A DNA stretch of 64,000 nucleotides from NCBI RefSeq assembly GCF_932526225.1, contig NC_064035.1:15052469-15116468 (forward strand). The letters run 5' to 3'. Shown piece after piece: positions 10,921 to 23,215 of this stretch (the first letter of the stretch is position 1; the number at the start of each line of letters is the position of its first letter). The position numbers were made by a program, and so were the translations under genes. This stretch comes from Nematostella vectensis. Lineage: Eukaryota > Cnidaria > Anthozoa > Actiniaria > Edwardsiidae. Under the pieces are notes generated by a model. It was given only the letters and a program-made list of their open reading frames with translations. It made no database searches and had not been told where the DNA came from.

Positions 10921-12774
10921 CGAAATAGAAACATTAAAAGTCTTAAAACCTTTCACTTATATCAATCTAGCCAAAAGAAAGCAAAGATAAACTTTCAAAT
11001 TCTAAAAAGGAATTGAATTTGTTTGAAATTAGAATTTTCTAACAGAGCTTTAAAAATTTTCCTGGCCGCGCGAAAGGAAGTTAAATCTAGTGAATAATTC
11101 CAAGTTTGGGCGGGAAAATCTAGGACAACGTATTTACCTATCCGTTTAAATTCAGAGACGGCAATACCACAAAATATTGGCGAAGTGTTTTCTATCTTAA
11201 TGTTACCCACAATTAAGCGAAGAATAATTCAAAGCAGAGAATTATATGTGAAAAAAGAAAACATCGTTTTTTTGTCAGTTCCGAAAACAGCGCGCGCTTG
11301 TGAGAATGTCGCCATTTAGGGGGGTTTGACACCCTATCAATGAGCACTTGCGCGTGATTTTCTGAGTTAGCAGTAAAAAACGCGCGAAATTCGCGGGAAA
11401 AATCCGTCAAAATGCATAGAAAAAATGACTAATCATCCTTATTAATTGTGTAAAACAAGTAAAATAAAACCTAAGAAATTAAAGTTGGTCACAAGCTAGC
11501 TCGTGTGTGTTTGTGTGTTTTTATGCATTATGTAATAATGATGAGTAGATTTGGGTTGTGAGTTTTGAGATGCAAACTCAGATTCCGAAACATTGCCCCG
11601 CCGTCTTGTTGTTTCGTATTCTAAGGACTCTAATACTACCTCTAATACTACCCTAATACTTTAGCTAGTTCGATTAATCAGGCCTTTAGTAAACTATTAA
11701 TCGGGGTCTACCTCCAAACTACCCCACTCCTAAGGGGCGTATTTTGGCCTTTAAGATAGACTACTTGAATCAACTGGTCTCTGAAAATTGATCACGTCAT
11801 CTCGCTGTCCTTCTTGTTTTACAGGGGTTGCACGAACCGGTTGTCTTAGCTTTTGACTAACTAAAATAACATATCAAGCACAGATTTGATAAAGATTTGC
11901 CAGAAGAATAATTAGGCTACAACTTAGCCTTGAGTTCGAGGAATATTTTGCCAACTTTGACTAGAAAATGAGGTTATTGTAGGTGTATTTTATTATTCAA
12001 ACTGTCTGCGCGCGCTTCACGGGCAATCAAAAATGACGCCATTCCCGGCGCGCGCGCACGCTATTTTTTAAAAGTTCGTTATTTTGTAGTCATTTTTAGC
12101 TGTAGAAAACAAATTTCTCGTGACCATCAGAGCAATATTTAACGAGAAAAATGAAAATACAGTATAAAAGGCATAGGTATTGTAATTAAATCGTCCGGGA
12201 TTGAGTAATAAAGGCCCGTGGCAGAAGGCCGTGGATTTGAAAGGCAAAGAAAACATCTGTTTTCGAATTTAAATCTTGAATTTTCATTGGCGAGGCATTC
12301 GGCGATAATCAAGCTAGTTTCTTCCTCGGAATACCTCGGGGCTATGCAGCGCGCGCACAATGCAAAAACAATTCAAAGACAACAAAATATCTGCTAGATT
12401 TTGCAGACTTGTTTCCTGAAGTTAAATAATCATTTGACTACCAGGTTGAGATATTAAGATGACGGTAAAAGTTGTAACCACACAACGTTCTTCAGCGATA
12501 ACTAAAAAGACATGAAGACGGGAACCGGTTTAGCGCGCCCATATATTTTCTTATGTAATTTAATTGACATCTCGATCTACGTCACAAATGACTGGACCCG
12601 GGCCTTTCATTTCACGGCCTTTTTTCCGAAGGTTGACCAAAATACCTCAATATTACAGATTTGAGTTATTCGCATGAACGCGCGTTTGATAGGGTCCATA
12701 CGAACCACATACCATTTTGAAGTTGAAAATATAAAGAATTGACCAAATCTATCAACTCTGAAAGGTTATATGGA

Positions 12775-12920
12775 CTTTAAGAAAACTTTGAAGGTGGCAC
12801 AGCCATGCCCCTACTTGTCGTTTCCTTATTATTTTTTTTTAAATATCGGGGGTGGGGCAATGGGGTTACGTGCCCCTGCCCCCCCCCCCCCCCCCCCCTC
12901 ATGCTTCGGCCCTGTGTAAA
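12775..12920. repeat. Copy of the 'GGCACGTGCCCCC' dispersed repeat family
   Basis: GGCACAGCCATGCCCCTACT, a T-run, GGGGGTGGGGCA, and TACGTGCCCCTG followed by a C-run match the repeats at 35095-35235 and 54305-54510 (GCACAGCCACGCCCCTACTG, GGGGCACGTGCCCCCAGTG). Confidence 0.55.
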
Positions 12921-13382
12921 GCCGTGTAGCAAGGGATGGGCAATAAAAATCTGTCTTTTCGGAATGGTTTGTTAGGAATATTTATGCCTGCACTCCCCAC
13001 GTGGGCAAACCCCGAAAACGGACGGACATACCAGTTAAACAACGAAATCAGGAAAAAGTAATATTAAAATCAGGAAAGTCCATTTGCCGAGGGATCGAAC
13101 CTCGTCTAGTTCAGATATGATAAAAAAAGACCATACTTCCAGACATCCGCTGAAAAAAAGTATATTACGGCCCCAGCACCACTGTCTAGCGAACTGTGCA
13201 ATGTAAGGTTACCGGAAGTACCTACGCATTATTAGGGAGGCAACTAACCAGATCCCTAACCCTATCTCAGTCGGCTACGTCACACACAGCTTGCTTGTCT
13301 TTTTAGGCTAGGATCTCGCGGGAAATAGTGAGTCAAGCGATATCATCATCATGCAAGCACCCTGTGGTTATGTACTCAGCCT

Positions 13383-13453
13383 ATTCAATGCAAATGCATG
13401 CAAATAAAGATGAAACAATCGACTCGATTCATTTGCATGCATTTGCATTGAAT
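13383..13453. repeat. Perfect 23-bp inverted repeat containing POU octamers
   Basis: Positions 13383-13405 and 13431-13453 are perfect reverse complements, separated by 25 bp. Each arm contains ATGCAAAT twice in overlapping context (AATGCAAATGCATGCAAAT), the consensus octamer bound by POU-domain factors. It could be a regulatory palindrome or a tiny inverted-repeat element; the sequence does not decide. Confidence 0.6.
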
Positions 13454-13830
13454 ACGGCTCATGGATAATACGACGTTTAAACTTATCCTCACAGACACAA
13501 AAATTAAATTGATTATGATGGAATGAATAATGATTAAAAGTGGCTCATAAGCTCAGTTTTAGATCGCAATGTTAGAGAATACCGTGCCAAAATATCCCAT
13601 ATTTACTCTCTATTTTCGAGTTCCGCACGCCGTATAAGTTCGGCTTAAGCATACTTGCCCTGCTACCAGAGGGTTCTACAATGCTAATTGTACAGGATTG
13701 TACAACGATACATAACCTCGAACCAATTGTTAGGCCAGTGTCTCGCCAGCTTTCCGCCAGCTATTCTAGAGCTGTTTGCACGGGGCTTTATCCGGAATCG
13801 ACCCGATGTCGACCGATGCAATGCCAATAC

Positions 13831-13969
13831 TGGTATATATCAACACAAGGTTGAAAAAGTATGATGAAAGTAAGCGCCGGCTACCAATTATTCGTGTGCT
13901 AACGCTCGTAACGTCAGCGCAATTACTCTGTTTCGTTCAACATACTTTTTCAACCTTGTTTTTTATACC
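13831..13969. mobile_element. Short inverted-repeat (MITE-like) element, about 140 bp
   Basis: The ends are inverted copies around AAGGTTGAAAAAGTATG (13847-13863) and CATACTTTTTCAACCTT (13941-13957), extended by GGTATATA-like and TTTATACC ends. The interior is unique. No coding capacity. Confidence 0.5.
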
Positions 13970-16900
13970 TTGTCTACACCACGCCTGCGCAGACCATCAA
14001 GTTTTTCTACAGTTTGTCTTTAGTCTTTCCGGTTATCCCACGATGCCAATACCGGCATGTGAACCCCCCCCCCCCCCTCCCACCCCAACCCTACAGACAC
14101 TCGACAAAAAAGCGGTCAAAACATATGATTGTACAATACAATGAAAAAAAATGGAAAAAAAATCAGAAAGGACTGCAATAAATTGGTGTCTGTCAAGGTT
14201 CATCTTGCCTCCTTTGAAGGTTTGAGCTATAAGGGGAAAAGCATATAGAGAATTGTTTGGACGGTTAGGTTAGCGGGTCTTGAAATAAAGTAAAGTATGA
14301 AGCAAATCCAAGGGAGATATGAATTTATGTTCGAGTTATCTGAGGCCTAAATTATCAGATAACTGTTGTTCTTGTCTCCTGTTGAGGGTTTTGCCTGGTC
14401 CTATGAAATGACGAAAACATGTTCTAGGCACGTCCGCTTCACAACAATCATTAGGCGTTTTGTTTTCTCCCATAGGGTCTTTCCCCTGACCTCTACTATT
14501 TCGTGATATCCTGAGAATTCTATTGCCATGCCTAATCACACAGGGCTTGATAAAAGGAGGGGTGGTTGTATATTTATTTTTGTGCACTAGCAAACAGGCA
14601 AACAACTCGCCTGTTCCGTATTGCGTGACACATCTCTATAGCGCGTTATCGAGATTCTCTACTTTAAAATCATAAATCAAATAAAAGGCGACAGAAAAAG
14701 AGAAATCGTTTGTCATTTAATGATGCCTCGCTTGCAAGTCGCGGACAGATCCCTCAAGGAATAACTATATACTTTCAGATAGGGAGGCGTACTATCTTTA
14801 GCTTAATAACTCGTTTGTCAAAAGTCGTCATCGTCTTTCGCTAATACAAAAGACCAGTAAAGGACAAGACAGAGGATCGTAGTGCGCATGCGCAAAGTAA
14901 TTCCGCGCGCGTCCTGTCTAAACCATGATTTATAATTTCTTGTAATCAGCCCTCGCAGTCTGCCTTAACAAACAAACACTAATACAGATATAAATATTTC
15001 GTTGACAATACATGGTGATTTTTTGTAAGCTCTTGCGAAACGTAGGTCAGTAAACTTACGCTTTATGACGATTGTATCTCAAATGATATGATAAGAGCCT
15101 TAGCTCCCCCAAACTGTAATTATTTATGAATTTTCTTGGTGTTTTAATGACGTTTGATAAATGACTATGTGAGTAGCTTTAAAGAAATAATTACATTCTT
15201 ATATTTTTGCATGGTTATAGAAAGTAAATATGATTCCCCTTGGCAGGATTGATAACCCTGGCAGGGAACCGGTTGAATCCAACCCTCATGTGAAACCCTA
15301 TCGGCTCCTCTCCATGCTGTCACTAAGCCACGGTCTTCTCTGAATTTTGAAATATTTGTCTTCGCGTTTTGACGTTGACAGTTGGCGACGTAAAATATGA
15401 TTTTGGCTATCAGGATATTTGCCCTTGTTTGGGGGTTAAGCTAGGGTTTGTTTAAAAGAAGCAGCATTCTAGCCTAAACCTCACACACGACGCGCGTTTA
15501 ATAGTTCGAGGCTTTGTAAAGCGAGTGTGGCAGTTTGGATATTATCATGAAAAATGGAGAAATGGGTTGCGAGCATGAAATCGTCACTAGTTTATTGGGT
15601 TCACGGAAAACTGCATGAAAAATAAGTTGGATTTCCAAAATAGGTGAGTTTTGCTTTCTGCCCCTGTTTTTGTATTATCTTTCCTATTCCCTTTTCCTGG
15701 CTACGGCGTTCGTTTTATTTTGATGGATGGATTTGAGTCAGAGCGGCGGATATGGACTTTTCGAGTGAGTGTTAACTAAGTTAGAACTTTAATTGGGCGA
15801 TCGGCATGGCCTCGAGTACCCTCCCGAATTTCTCGGATAAGAAAACATGATGAATTAAAATTACACAATCTACAATTACCGCTTGGCTAATGCATTTTGC
15901 ATATCTTGTTTTGACAGAAAACTTGAACGCCAATTGTCTTTTGATAAGTTTAGAGAGTCGAAGAAAATGTACTTAGGAACGTAAGGCACGAATTTAATTT
16001 TCCAACTTTACAAATATGACCAGTTTCTACTCTCATGGTCTTTTTAAGATGTCTGAGTTTACTTCTAATAAACGTTTAGGTTCTGTAGAATACATTCTTC
16101 ATTTTTCTTCTAGAATAAGAAAACTCGTTAAAGAATAAAGAGAATAATAAGAAGCGATGTTATAGATAGTAAGTTCTCGGTACAGCGTTTAACAGAATAC
16201 AAAGCTTTAAATAAAATAACAATCGGCCCTGTGCGAAGCGTTCTACAGTACTGTGTAATAGCAATCCCAGGGCAGAAAAGGCGAACCGAAGGTTTGTGTA
16301 GAAACTAAGCGACAGAAATGACTTTTTTGGACGAGGAATTCAAGATGGCGCATTAGCTGCCTTGCCCGATCTCTCGACTACAGAGCCGTTTGTTGTTTAC
16401 ACCATTTCAAAAAGTAAGGTAATGCAAGTCTGGTTGTAGGATAAGCGGCTAGGTATAGGTATATTCTTATTTTGACGCGCTAGTTGTTCTGTACATCTTG
16501 TACAAGCGAGCAACCAAGAAGCGCGAGAATTTTCGCCTCTTTAACAATTAGCAATTTGTCACCTTAGGCGTCTTGTTTAACAAGGCAATTCAGGTTCAAA
16601 AAAGGCCTATGTCTGGCATATAACATGATTAGTTATGTGGTGTAGGGAAGTAAGAGTAAGAATGCTTCGACAAAATGAAGGATAAATGAGTAGCCGGAGT
16701 GCATCGGAATGTAAAACATTTGTTTCAGCATTACGGGTAGGCCCAAAGCACATGTGAACATTCTGAATCAAGCTTTTGAGTTTGCAGAGCTCATTTAAGA
16801 TATCTTAAAAGTATAAAGTAGTGCGAGCTGCAAGCGAAAGTTTGAGATACGTGAAGTGCGTTTAGCTCGCAAGACATAAGGAAAAATTTCGAGGGCTAGT

Positions 16901-18492
16901 TTGCTTGCTTGAAATGTTGCTGAGTATTGTTGTGTCCCTCTGTAAAGGTACACAACACTGGCTATAATGTGCTCGTTTGGACTTAAGTTATATCAACCTT
17001 CCTATGCACACATTGACTATCACTCTTTATCTTTCTCGATATTTTTTTACGAACACTTGGGGCATCCATGCAAACGAGGTTTATAATATGACGCAGGCGG
17101 ATAGAAATACTCCAATAATACTTTTCAATACTAGATCTAGATTCCTTTCTCAAAAGCCTCTTCAACTATCCCTATGTAATGCCACATTTCCGAGTTGAAA
17201 TAAAGAAGGAAATATATTTTACTTTTATGTTCACTTGTATACATATTCTACTCTGTGATGAACTGAACGAGGTGAAAAAAAAACGAATGCCATTCCCCTT
17301 CTCACAAATAGCGCCAGCCATGGATCACTTCTTCCTTCATGAAGATGGATGGAAAAGCTTATACAAAAGCAGAGATTGATTAAATGAAGGGCAATAGTAA
17401 ATAGCTGTTTAGTAAAATGGAAGAATTGTTTGTTTTCAGTACAAAAGCATTGTCCCGTTCACAGATAAAGCTAGAATAATGCATACGCAAGTCCTAACGA
17501 ATAGGCCATGGACGGCTATCGTGCAAACTAAGAATTGGTTCTTGCGCAATCTGTGTACATAGTAATCTCGCACATTGGTTTACCATCGATCTATAAATAA
17601 AAGTAAGGATAAAACAAAGAAGATCATTTGCGCAATGTTTTATTTTGAAAAAAGAAATAACTGCATGCATAATACACGGTCAATTTGTTCGCATGAGCGA
17701 TTTAACGGTTTGGACTACAAACATACTGGGATAAATGCATGCTTGGAGTTCTGTCCTTCTTTCCTACCCCAACTAAAACTATATACAAAGATACAAAATG
17801 TACAAATTACAATTTGAGTTCAATTCAGACCGGTGCTCTCAAAAAGAGAGAGAAGGAGAGAGAAAGAAAGAGAGCGATTAATTGGAATGCTGTGATTTCT
17901 ATAGTGGAGTCCTTGTGGCTGAAGAAGTTGAGATAGTTCACTCGACTGTATCTGCTTTGTGGTTTGTCTATAGAAGGCGTCTAAGTCAAGCTGTCTATTG
18001 CGTGTTTCCTTGTTTTTTTGTCTTCCTAGCCAGGCTAAGCATTTTTAGCTAAAAATCTGCTGTAATAAGCTGTGAAAGTGACAAAAAAGGAGTGAAGTTT
18101 GTCGCCTTTAAGCGTAGAAGAGTGGCTTGCTCGCTAACACCTAATCCTTTACAGAGCCTTCAGGCACCCTTGTTAGACTCTTTGGCTCGGCTATTTCCTT
18201 CTCGACTCTTTTCTGTAGTCTTATAGACTGTGTTTAGAATAACCCAATGCCATGCATTGAAATTGAAAGGGGCTTTTTCAAAAGAAGAAATCATGCTCGA
18301 ATACAGATAAACTATAGCGAGAATACTTAGAATAGTATGTCTTTAAAAAATGACAGTTTCTTGATCATCTAAAACTTGTGTCTGTACAGAGATGTGTCTC
18401 TTTTGATCTAGCTCACTCGTGCGTTTGATTCATTCACGTTGATAATTGTTTATACTCCCCTGTTTATTAGGTTGAATTATTTGGAACGTGAG

Positions 18493-19532
18493 CTAACGCG
18501 TGCAGCCCTTGCGCATTCCTCGACTCGTAGGAATAACTGGTTTATTGTCCTTCTTCCATTTCATCCTACGGTTTTGAAACCAGATTTTTACTTGACGTTC
18601 TGTTAGATCAAGCATTCTAGCCATCTCTGTGCGTCGCTCTTTTGTCAAATATCTCGTAAAATGGAACTCTTTTTCCAGCTCTAGGAGTTGTATGCGGGTG
18701 TATGCCATTCGCTTCCTGTGTTTGAATGGTTGCTTGTAGTGCCACGGAGCGTCGCCACTCTCCTCACTTTTAGAATCTGTAGAAAAAACAGTAAAATTTA
18801 CACAATGTTCCAATCATCTCATCCAAGTATAGTAATTATGGAAGCACATCTTTTATGTACAATTTACAAGTCAACGAACGATTGTTTATTTGCACCTTCA
18901 TAGTGGCAGTTGCAGAAAAGTAAGGGGGATTCACCTCAAACTCAGCAAATTCCACAACATTAAGTGGCCTGCTATAGCCCAAATTTTAACTTTTTCTTTT
19001 GGAATTTTTTAGACCATTTTTGTTTGCAAGAGCTTAGCGTGGAGAGCTTTTAGAGAGTATCGAAGTTTGTCATATAGTTGTTACCTTCACATTCGTCGTC
19101 AGACCTCTCGAGTTCTTTTTCAGCGGGTTCATTCCTTGAGAGAAGCCTCACATAGCTATCACAGCCCTTGCCACTCATCTGAAGCTTGCCGCTACTTGCT
19201 GTGTTTCTTAGCTCCATGCCTTGATTTATTGCCGAGTTCTGATCTGCCTGTACTTGAGAGTTCATTATGGGTCCGTTTGACCTCTCAGTTAGGGAGGCGC
19301 TAGCTAGTGGGTACAATGCGGCAGGCGGATAGTATGACCGCATTCCGTAAGTGTACATCATAGACGGCATTGCGCAAAACGCAGGCGGATTGAAAGTGTT
19401 AGTTACCGGGAAGTAGCAATCCATGGCTTGGCGAATTCGGTTAGCTCCTACGCGCTCCGCGAGCTCGGGCATATTAAAGTGATAAGGCACCGTCCAGTCC
19501 GGCTCACTGTGTATTCCCTCCCTAATTAGCAT
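18493..19532 (-). CDS. Hox-class homeodomain transcription factor, two exons
   Basis: Exon 1 is 19532-19085 and exon 2 is 18776-18493. They join in phase 1 (donor GTAACA, acceptor CTACAG) to give 244 codons, 243 aa plus stop. The homeodomain spans about residues 168-227 ([17 protein letters not shown] ... [16 protein letters not shown]), with W48, F49, N51 and R53 present and Q50 as in Hox proteins. The sequence [18 protein letters not shown] fits the Hox class. Just upstream lies DAPWHYKQ, a lone tryptophan reminiscent of non-anterior/posterior Hox proteins rather than a full YPWM. It resembles the cnidarian gene known as Anthox1a/HoxE as I recall it, but I am not sure enough to give a symbol. 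It should act as a nuclear DNA-binding factor in axial patterning. The ATG at 19532 is the first in the frame. Confidence 0.92.
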
Positions 19533-21490
19533 GCTTATTAAACAGATGCTCCTATTAATTACATGATTGGATAATTATCATAGTCACCGACACCCGAGCG
19601 GGTTTTTCTTGGCGCCGGTGTGCGGCGTTCGGCCCCAGGCACAGAAAACGGTCATGACGTAAATTGGTAGCAAAATGTTGCAGTGCTATTGCTTAATATA
19701 CAGAGAAACATTCAATAATTTTTATTTAGATTCTAATTCTATATAGATCTCTCCTGGCGTTGAATTCAATAAAAAGAGTTTTGAAGGCGCGTAGAAACAA
19801 AAACTTTATGAATTCGAATTTACGACAGAGACGTGTAAGGAAATAACGAACGTTGAGGGAACGAAGCAGAGCTTCAGTATTTACTACCTTCCCACTCATC
19901 CAAAATCTCTGTGCATCTAAAAAAGAATTCTCAGAGCTTGCAAATCTCTTCCTGCAAAACGCGCACTCCACCGAACCGAAGCAATATAGAGACTGCATTA
20001 AAAATAAGAGATAAAGAGAGTTTTCGTAATTGCGCTGATCATATACTTAAGGACGTATCATTGATATTTTTATCCATATTAACAGTATGAGGTCAAATAG
20101 CTAAGCGTTGTTGATGGTTGTCATTTGTTAGATGATGAGGGTAGACGTGTTATAATCCTCCGTAACTCTATCACGCTCCGTGCAACACATGACGACTACT
20201 CGTCGCGCAACTATGTCTGCGACCAAAGACTCCAGCTTCACATCCTCCCAATAAGGGGCAGGACATTCGCGGTGTGAAAGAAAGTTGGAGTAGAGACAAT
20301 AAACAAAAAAAATTCTTGACCGTTTTCTCCCATTCGCACCATCCATGATGGAATGCTGACTAGCGGAGCGCTATAGTGATCAATCATCATTTGCAATCTG
20401 ACTGACAATATTGTATTTAGTGATGGGGAATCATATAGAAGCTAGGCCACCACTGAGAGTCCATAACTCTGCAGTGTTTTTACTGGAAAAGCACTAAACG
20501 GATTAAAAGTCAAAGATTTATGATCTATTTTGGCTTATAGACTTTTGTCTATTCAAGTGATAAAGTCGATAACATCTTTTCGATCCACACGATCCATTTT
20601 CGATCCATTTATTTGCAATAAATCTCATATTCTTTTCACGTTTTTTGCTCAAGGTTATTCGCCTTTAGTAACTTTTCTTTTTCTTTTCTTTTTGCAGGTC
20701 GATTCAGGAAGATAGATCAATGTCGCAGCTATAACATTTTTCTAATTAACAATTATAGTTATTATGTGGTTTCAAACACCACTCAGCAATTGTTTGTTAG
20801 ACAATTTATGCAATGCTTATCTGCATACCTTTTAAGATAACACAGTATAAGTAATAGACGACAATAACCACAATAAATACAAAAAAGCTTAGATATAATA
20901 GCAAAAAGCCATAATGCCATTTGGTAAAGATTTGTATTTTTATGACTAATTGAGAGAATTAGGTGCGGAAAATAGTTGAAAATTAATGTCAAGGGTGGGG
21001 TATGGAAGATGAAGGGCATAACATTAGAGCAGATTATACTATGGTTATACGTTTAAACGCCGTTTTGTTTATCTACTTGCAACGTGTTTTATTCAATCAA
21101 GAGGAAAACACGAAGCATCGGGTCAATCTCGTATAATTCAACAACAAATCTTAGCAGTCAATTTTATCATTATTACTTGACTTGTACGAGGCGATAAAAT
21201 AAAATAATTACATACATATTCGGATTTGTCCATTTGTATGACTGTAGTTGTCCATTGGCATGTTGGATTTTTATTGGTATGCTTTAATGACATCCGAATT
21301 ATGAGCTATTTTTCCAAACAATACCTTTCGAGAAGTGCTAATAAAAGTTTTTAGCTAGGCGTTTGTTTGTTTGTCACAATTAGCGGTGTGTTGCCCTTGT
21401 ATTGAGAAATGTCGTCATCTCGGCGCCGTCCAACCAGACAACAGGAGCCAATGTGACAATGCTTTTCCTTCGTGTGTGTTTGCTAAACTA
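19533..21490. other. Upstream region of the minus-strand Hox gene; no recognisable exon
   Basis: This 2-kb stretch contains the presumed promoter of the gene that starts at 19532. Open frames at 19726-19998 and 20128-20346 on the minus strand show no domain, no splice context and ordinary AT-rich composition, so they were left out. Confidence 0.4.
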
Positions 21491-21602
21491 AACACCAATA
21501 TACACCTCTCGTCAAGTGATACCAATATATACCTCTTGTCCAGTGATACCAATATACACCTCTCGTCCAGTGATACCAATATACACCTCTTGTCCAGTGA
21601 TC
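21491..21602. repeat. 27-bp minisatellite, about four copies
   Basis: Units of the type ACCAATATACACCTCTCGTC followed by CAGTGAT repeat in tandem with a few substitutions (TCGTC/TTGTC). Confidence 0.9.
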
Positions 21603-21620
21603 AGTGTACAGCTTCAACCC

Positions 21621-21945
21621 TGCTTTAGTTCCTGGCGTTCTTACCGGGTTTCCTGTGTTCAGCCTTGTCCCAACCATTCTATACCGGGTTTCCTGTGTTC
21701 AGCCTTGTCCCAACCATTCTATACCGGGTTTCCTGTGTTCAGCCTTGTCCCAACCATTCTATACCGGGTTTCCTGTGTTCAGACTAGTACCAGGCGTTCT
21801 TACCGGGTTTCCTGTGTTTAGCCTAGTACCATGCGTTCTTACTGGGTTTCCTGTGCTCAGCCTAGTACCATGCGTTCTTACTGGGTTTCCTGTGTTCAGC
21901 CTATATTTGGGCGTTCTTACCGGGTTTCCTGTGCTCGGCGAGATT
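21621..21945. repeat. 39-40-bp minisatellite, about eight copies
   Basis: Units contain ACCGGGTTTCCTGTGTTCAG and a variable spacer (CCTTGTCCCAACCATTCTAT in the first copies, CCTAGTACCATGCGTTCTT later). The period is 40 bp at 21661-21780 and 39 bp further on. Open frames on both strands here are a by-product of the repeat. Confidence 0.92.
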
Positions 21946-23215
21946 AACCGGGGACTGGGGAGATGAATTCCTGTGACGCTACAACTATTACCAGCCACAG
22001 GAAACCCGAGCAGAAATAAGATACAAACGCCTGGTACTTGCAAGTACCTATAGGTACTTGCCTGCACTGCTTTACAAACGGAACCTTTCCTCATAGCCCT
22101 GGCTTTGGTTTGGCCGTACGGAAACTATGATTATTTCAATATTGCCGGATGACCAGAAGAAGCCGTCCCCAAGTATCCGTTTTCGTTGAACTTTTTGAGA
22201 TTCCGTTCAACTTATAGCTAGGCCTAGAAACAGCTATGTTTTTCTTTGCTTTTATTCTTTCAAGATGCGCAACATAATAAACATTGCTCTCATGCCTCCT
22301 AGGCTTCTTTCAGTAAATCTCAAAGTAAAACTGAGGTTATTTGCAAACGGTATGAAAGCTTCAATTTTTCGATCGCGCTTTTGAGGTCATTTTTAGAAAT
22401 GATCCCCGCATCTACCAACCTGTGTCCAAAACTTAGCTTATCCTCCTTCATATCGCGTGACCCTCTTTGAATGGGGAGCTATTGCGAACAGTGAATAGCT
22501 CCTAAATTTATATCTTTTTACGGATGTGAATAAAGGAGAGATGTGAGGGACCTGAGGCGATGATTTTGCTAAAAAAATAAATAAATAATGTAGCTAAGAT
22601 ATGTCCTAGGTTCCTGCGGTTTCCTGGGTTACAGTTAAAAAGAGTCTTCCAGTGAAATCCAGTCCAAGGGTATACAACGAGGCCCCTTCCTGAAACACGT
22701 GAAAATGGCAAATTTCGTCGTTGAATATGTTCTGATGCCGAAAATCCATTTTAAAAGTTGCTGGGAAAAAAATATCAGTTTTTTTTCCCAGGAGGGACTA
22801 TTCCTTTTATTTCTCAGCCAACAGTGGTTAGGCATTATTTTCCTGGCCAGCAGTGATAGGCATTTTAGCACATGGATAATTGCCCGTATAACCTGCCCAG
22901 CGCCCAAAAAAATATTCCCAGCACAACTAGTCCGACTCTAAACATTTACCAGCAGAACCATTTGGGACGTTTTTTTTCACAGCAACATAGGGGTCTAATA
23001 TCATTTTCCCAGCCAACCAAAAACGGGCTGCGGAACAGATATTTCGCGGAACAGTTCCGTTTCGTGCCCTTGCAAGTCCCTCCCCATTTTGACAACTAGC
23101 TGTCATTTAACTGATATAGACTTGTCAATGATAAAAGCACGTTTGAGCAAACCTGACCAACAATCGCAACAGTTTAACTTGGAATATTGCCGGTAACGTG
23201 AATTATTGTAAGAAG
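21946..23215. other. Intergenic stretch without recognisable gene
   Basis: Between about 22740 and 23070 a loose motif TTTTCCCAGC / ATTCCCAGC recurs at irregular spacing, suggesting a decayed tandem or dispersed repeat. No exon was identified. Confidence 0.35.

Larger units (their letters stand above)
10511..18492. other. 8-kb gene-free region downstream (3') of the minus-strand Hox gene
   Basis: Apart from short inverted-repeat elements listed separately, no exon with coding character and plausible splice sites was found. G- or C-runs with dispersed-repeat flanks occur at about 10723-10800, 12780-12920 and 14067-14077. The rest is unique-looking, AT-rich DNA. Position beside developmental genes makes enhancer content plausible, but nothing in the sequence alone proves it. 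Confidence 0.45.

Noticed and set aside
20128..20346. 72-codon minus-strand frame upstream of the Hox gene
   Set aside because: No domain, splice context or codon pattern to support it.
21604..22094. Repeat-rich open frames such as a GFPVFSLVP type protein
   Set aside because: These come from the 39-40-bp minisatellite; both strands are open and no other evidence supports coding.
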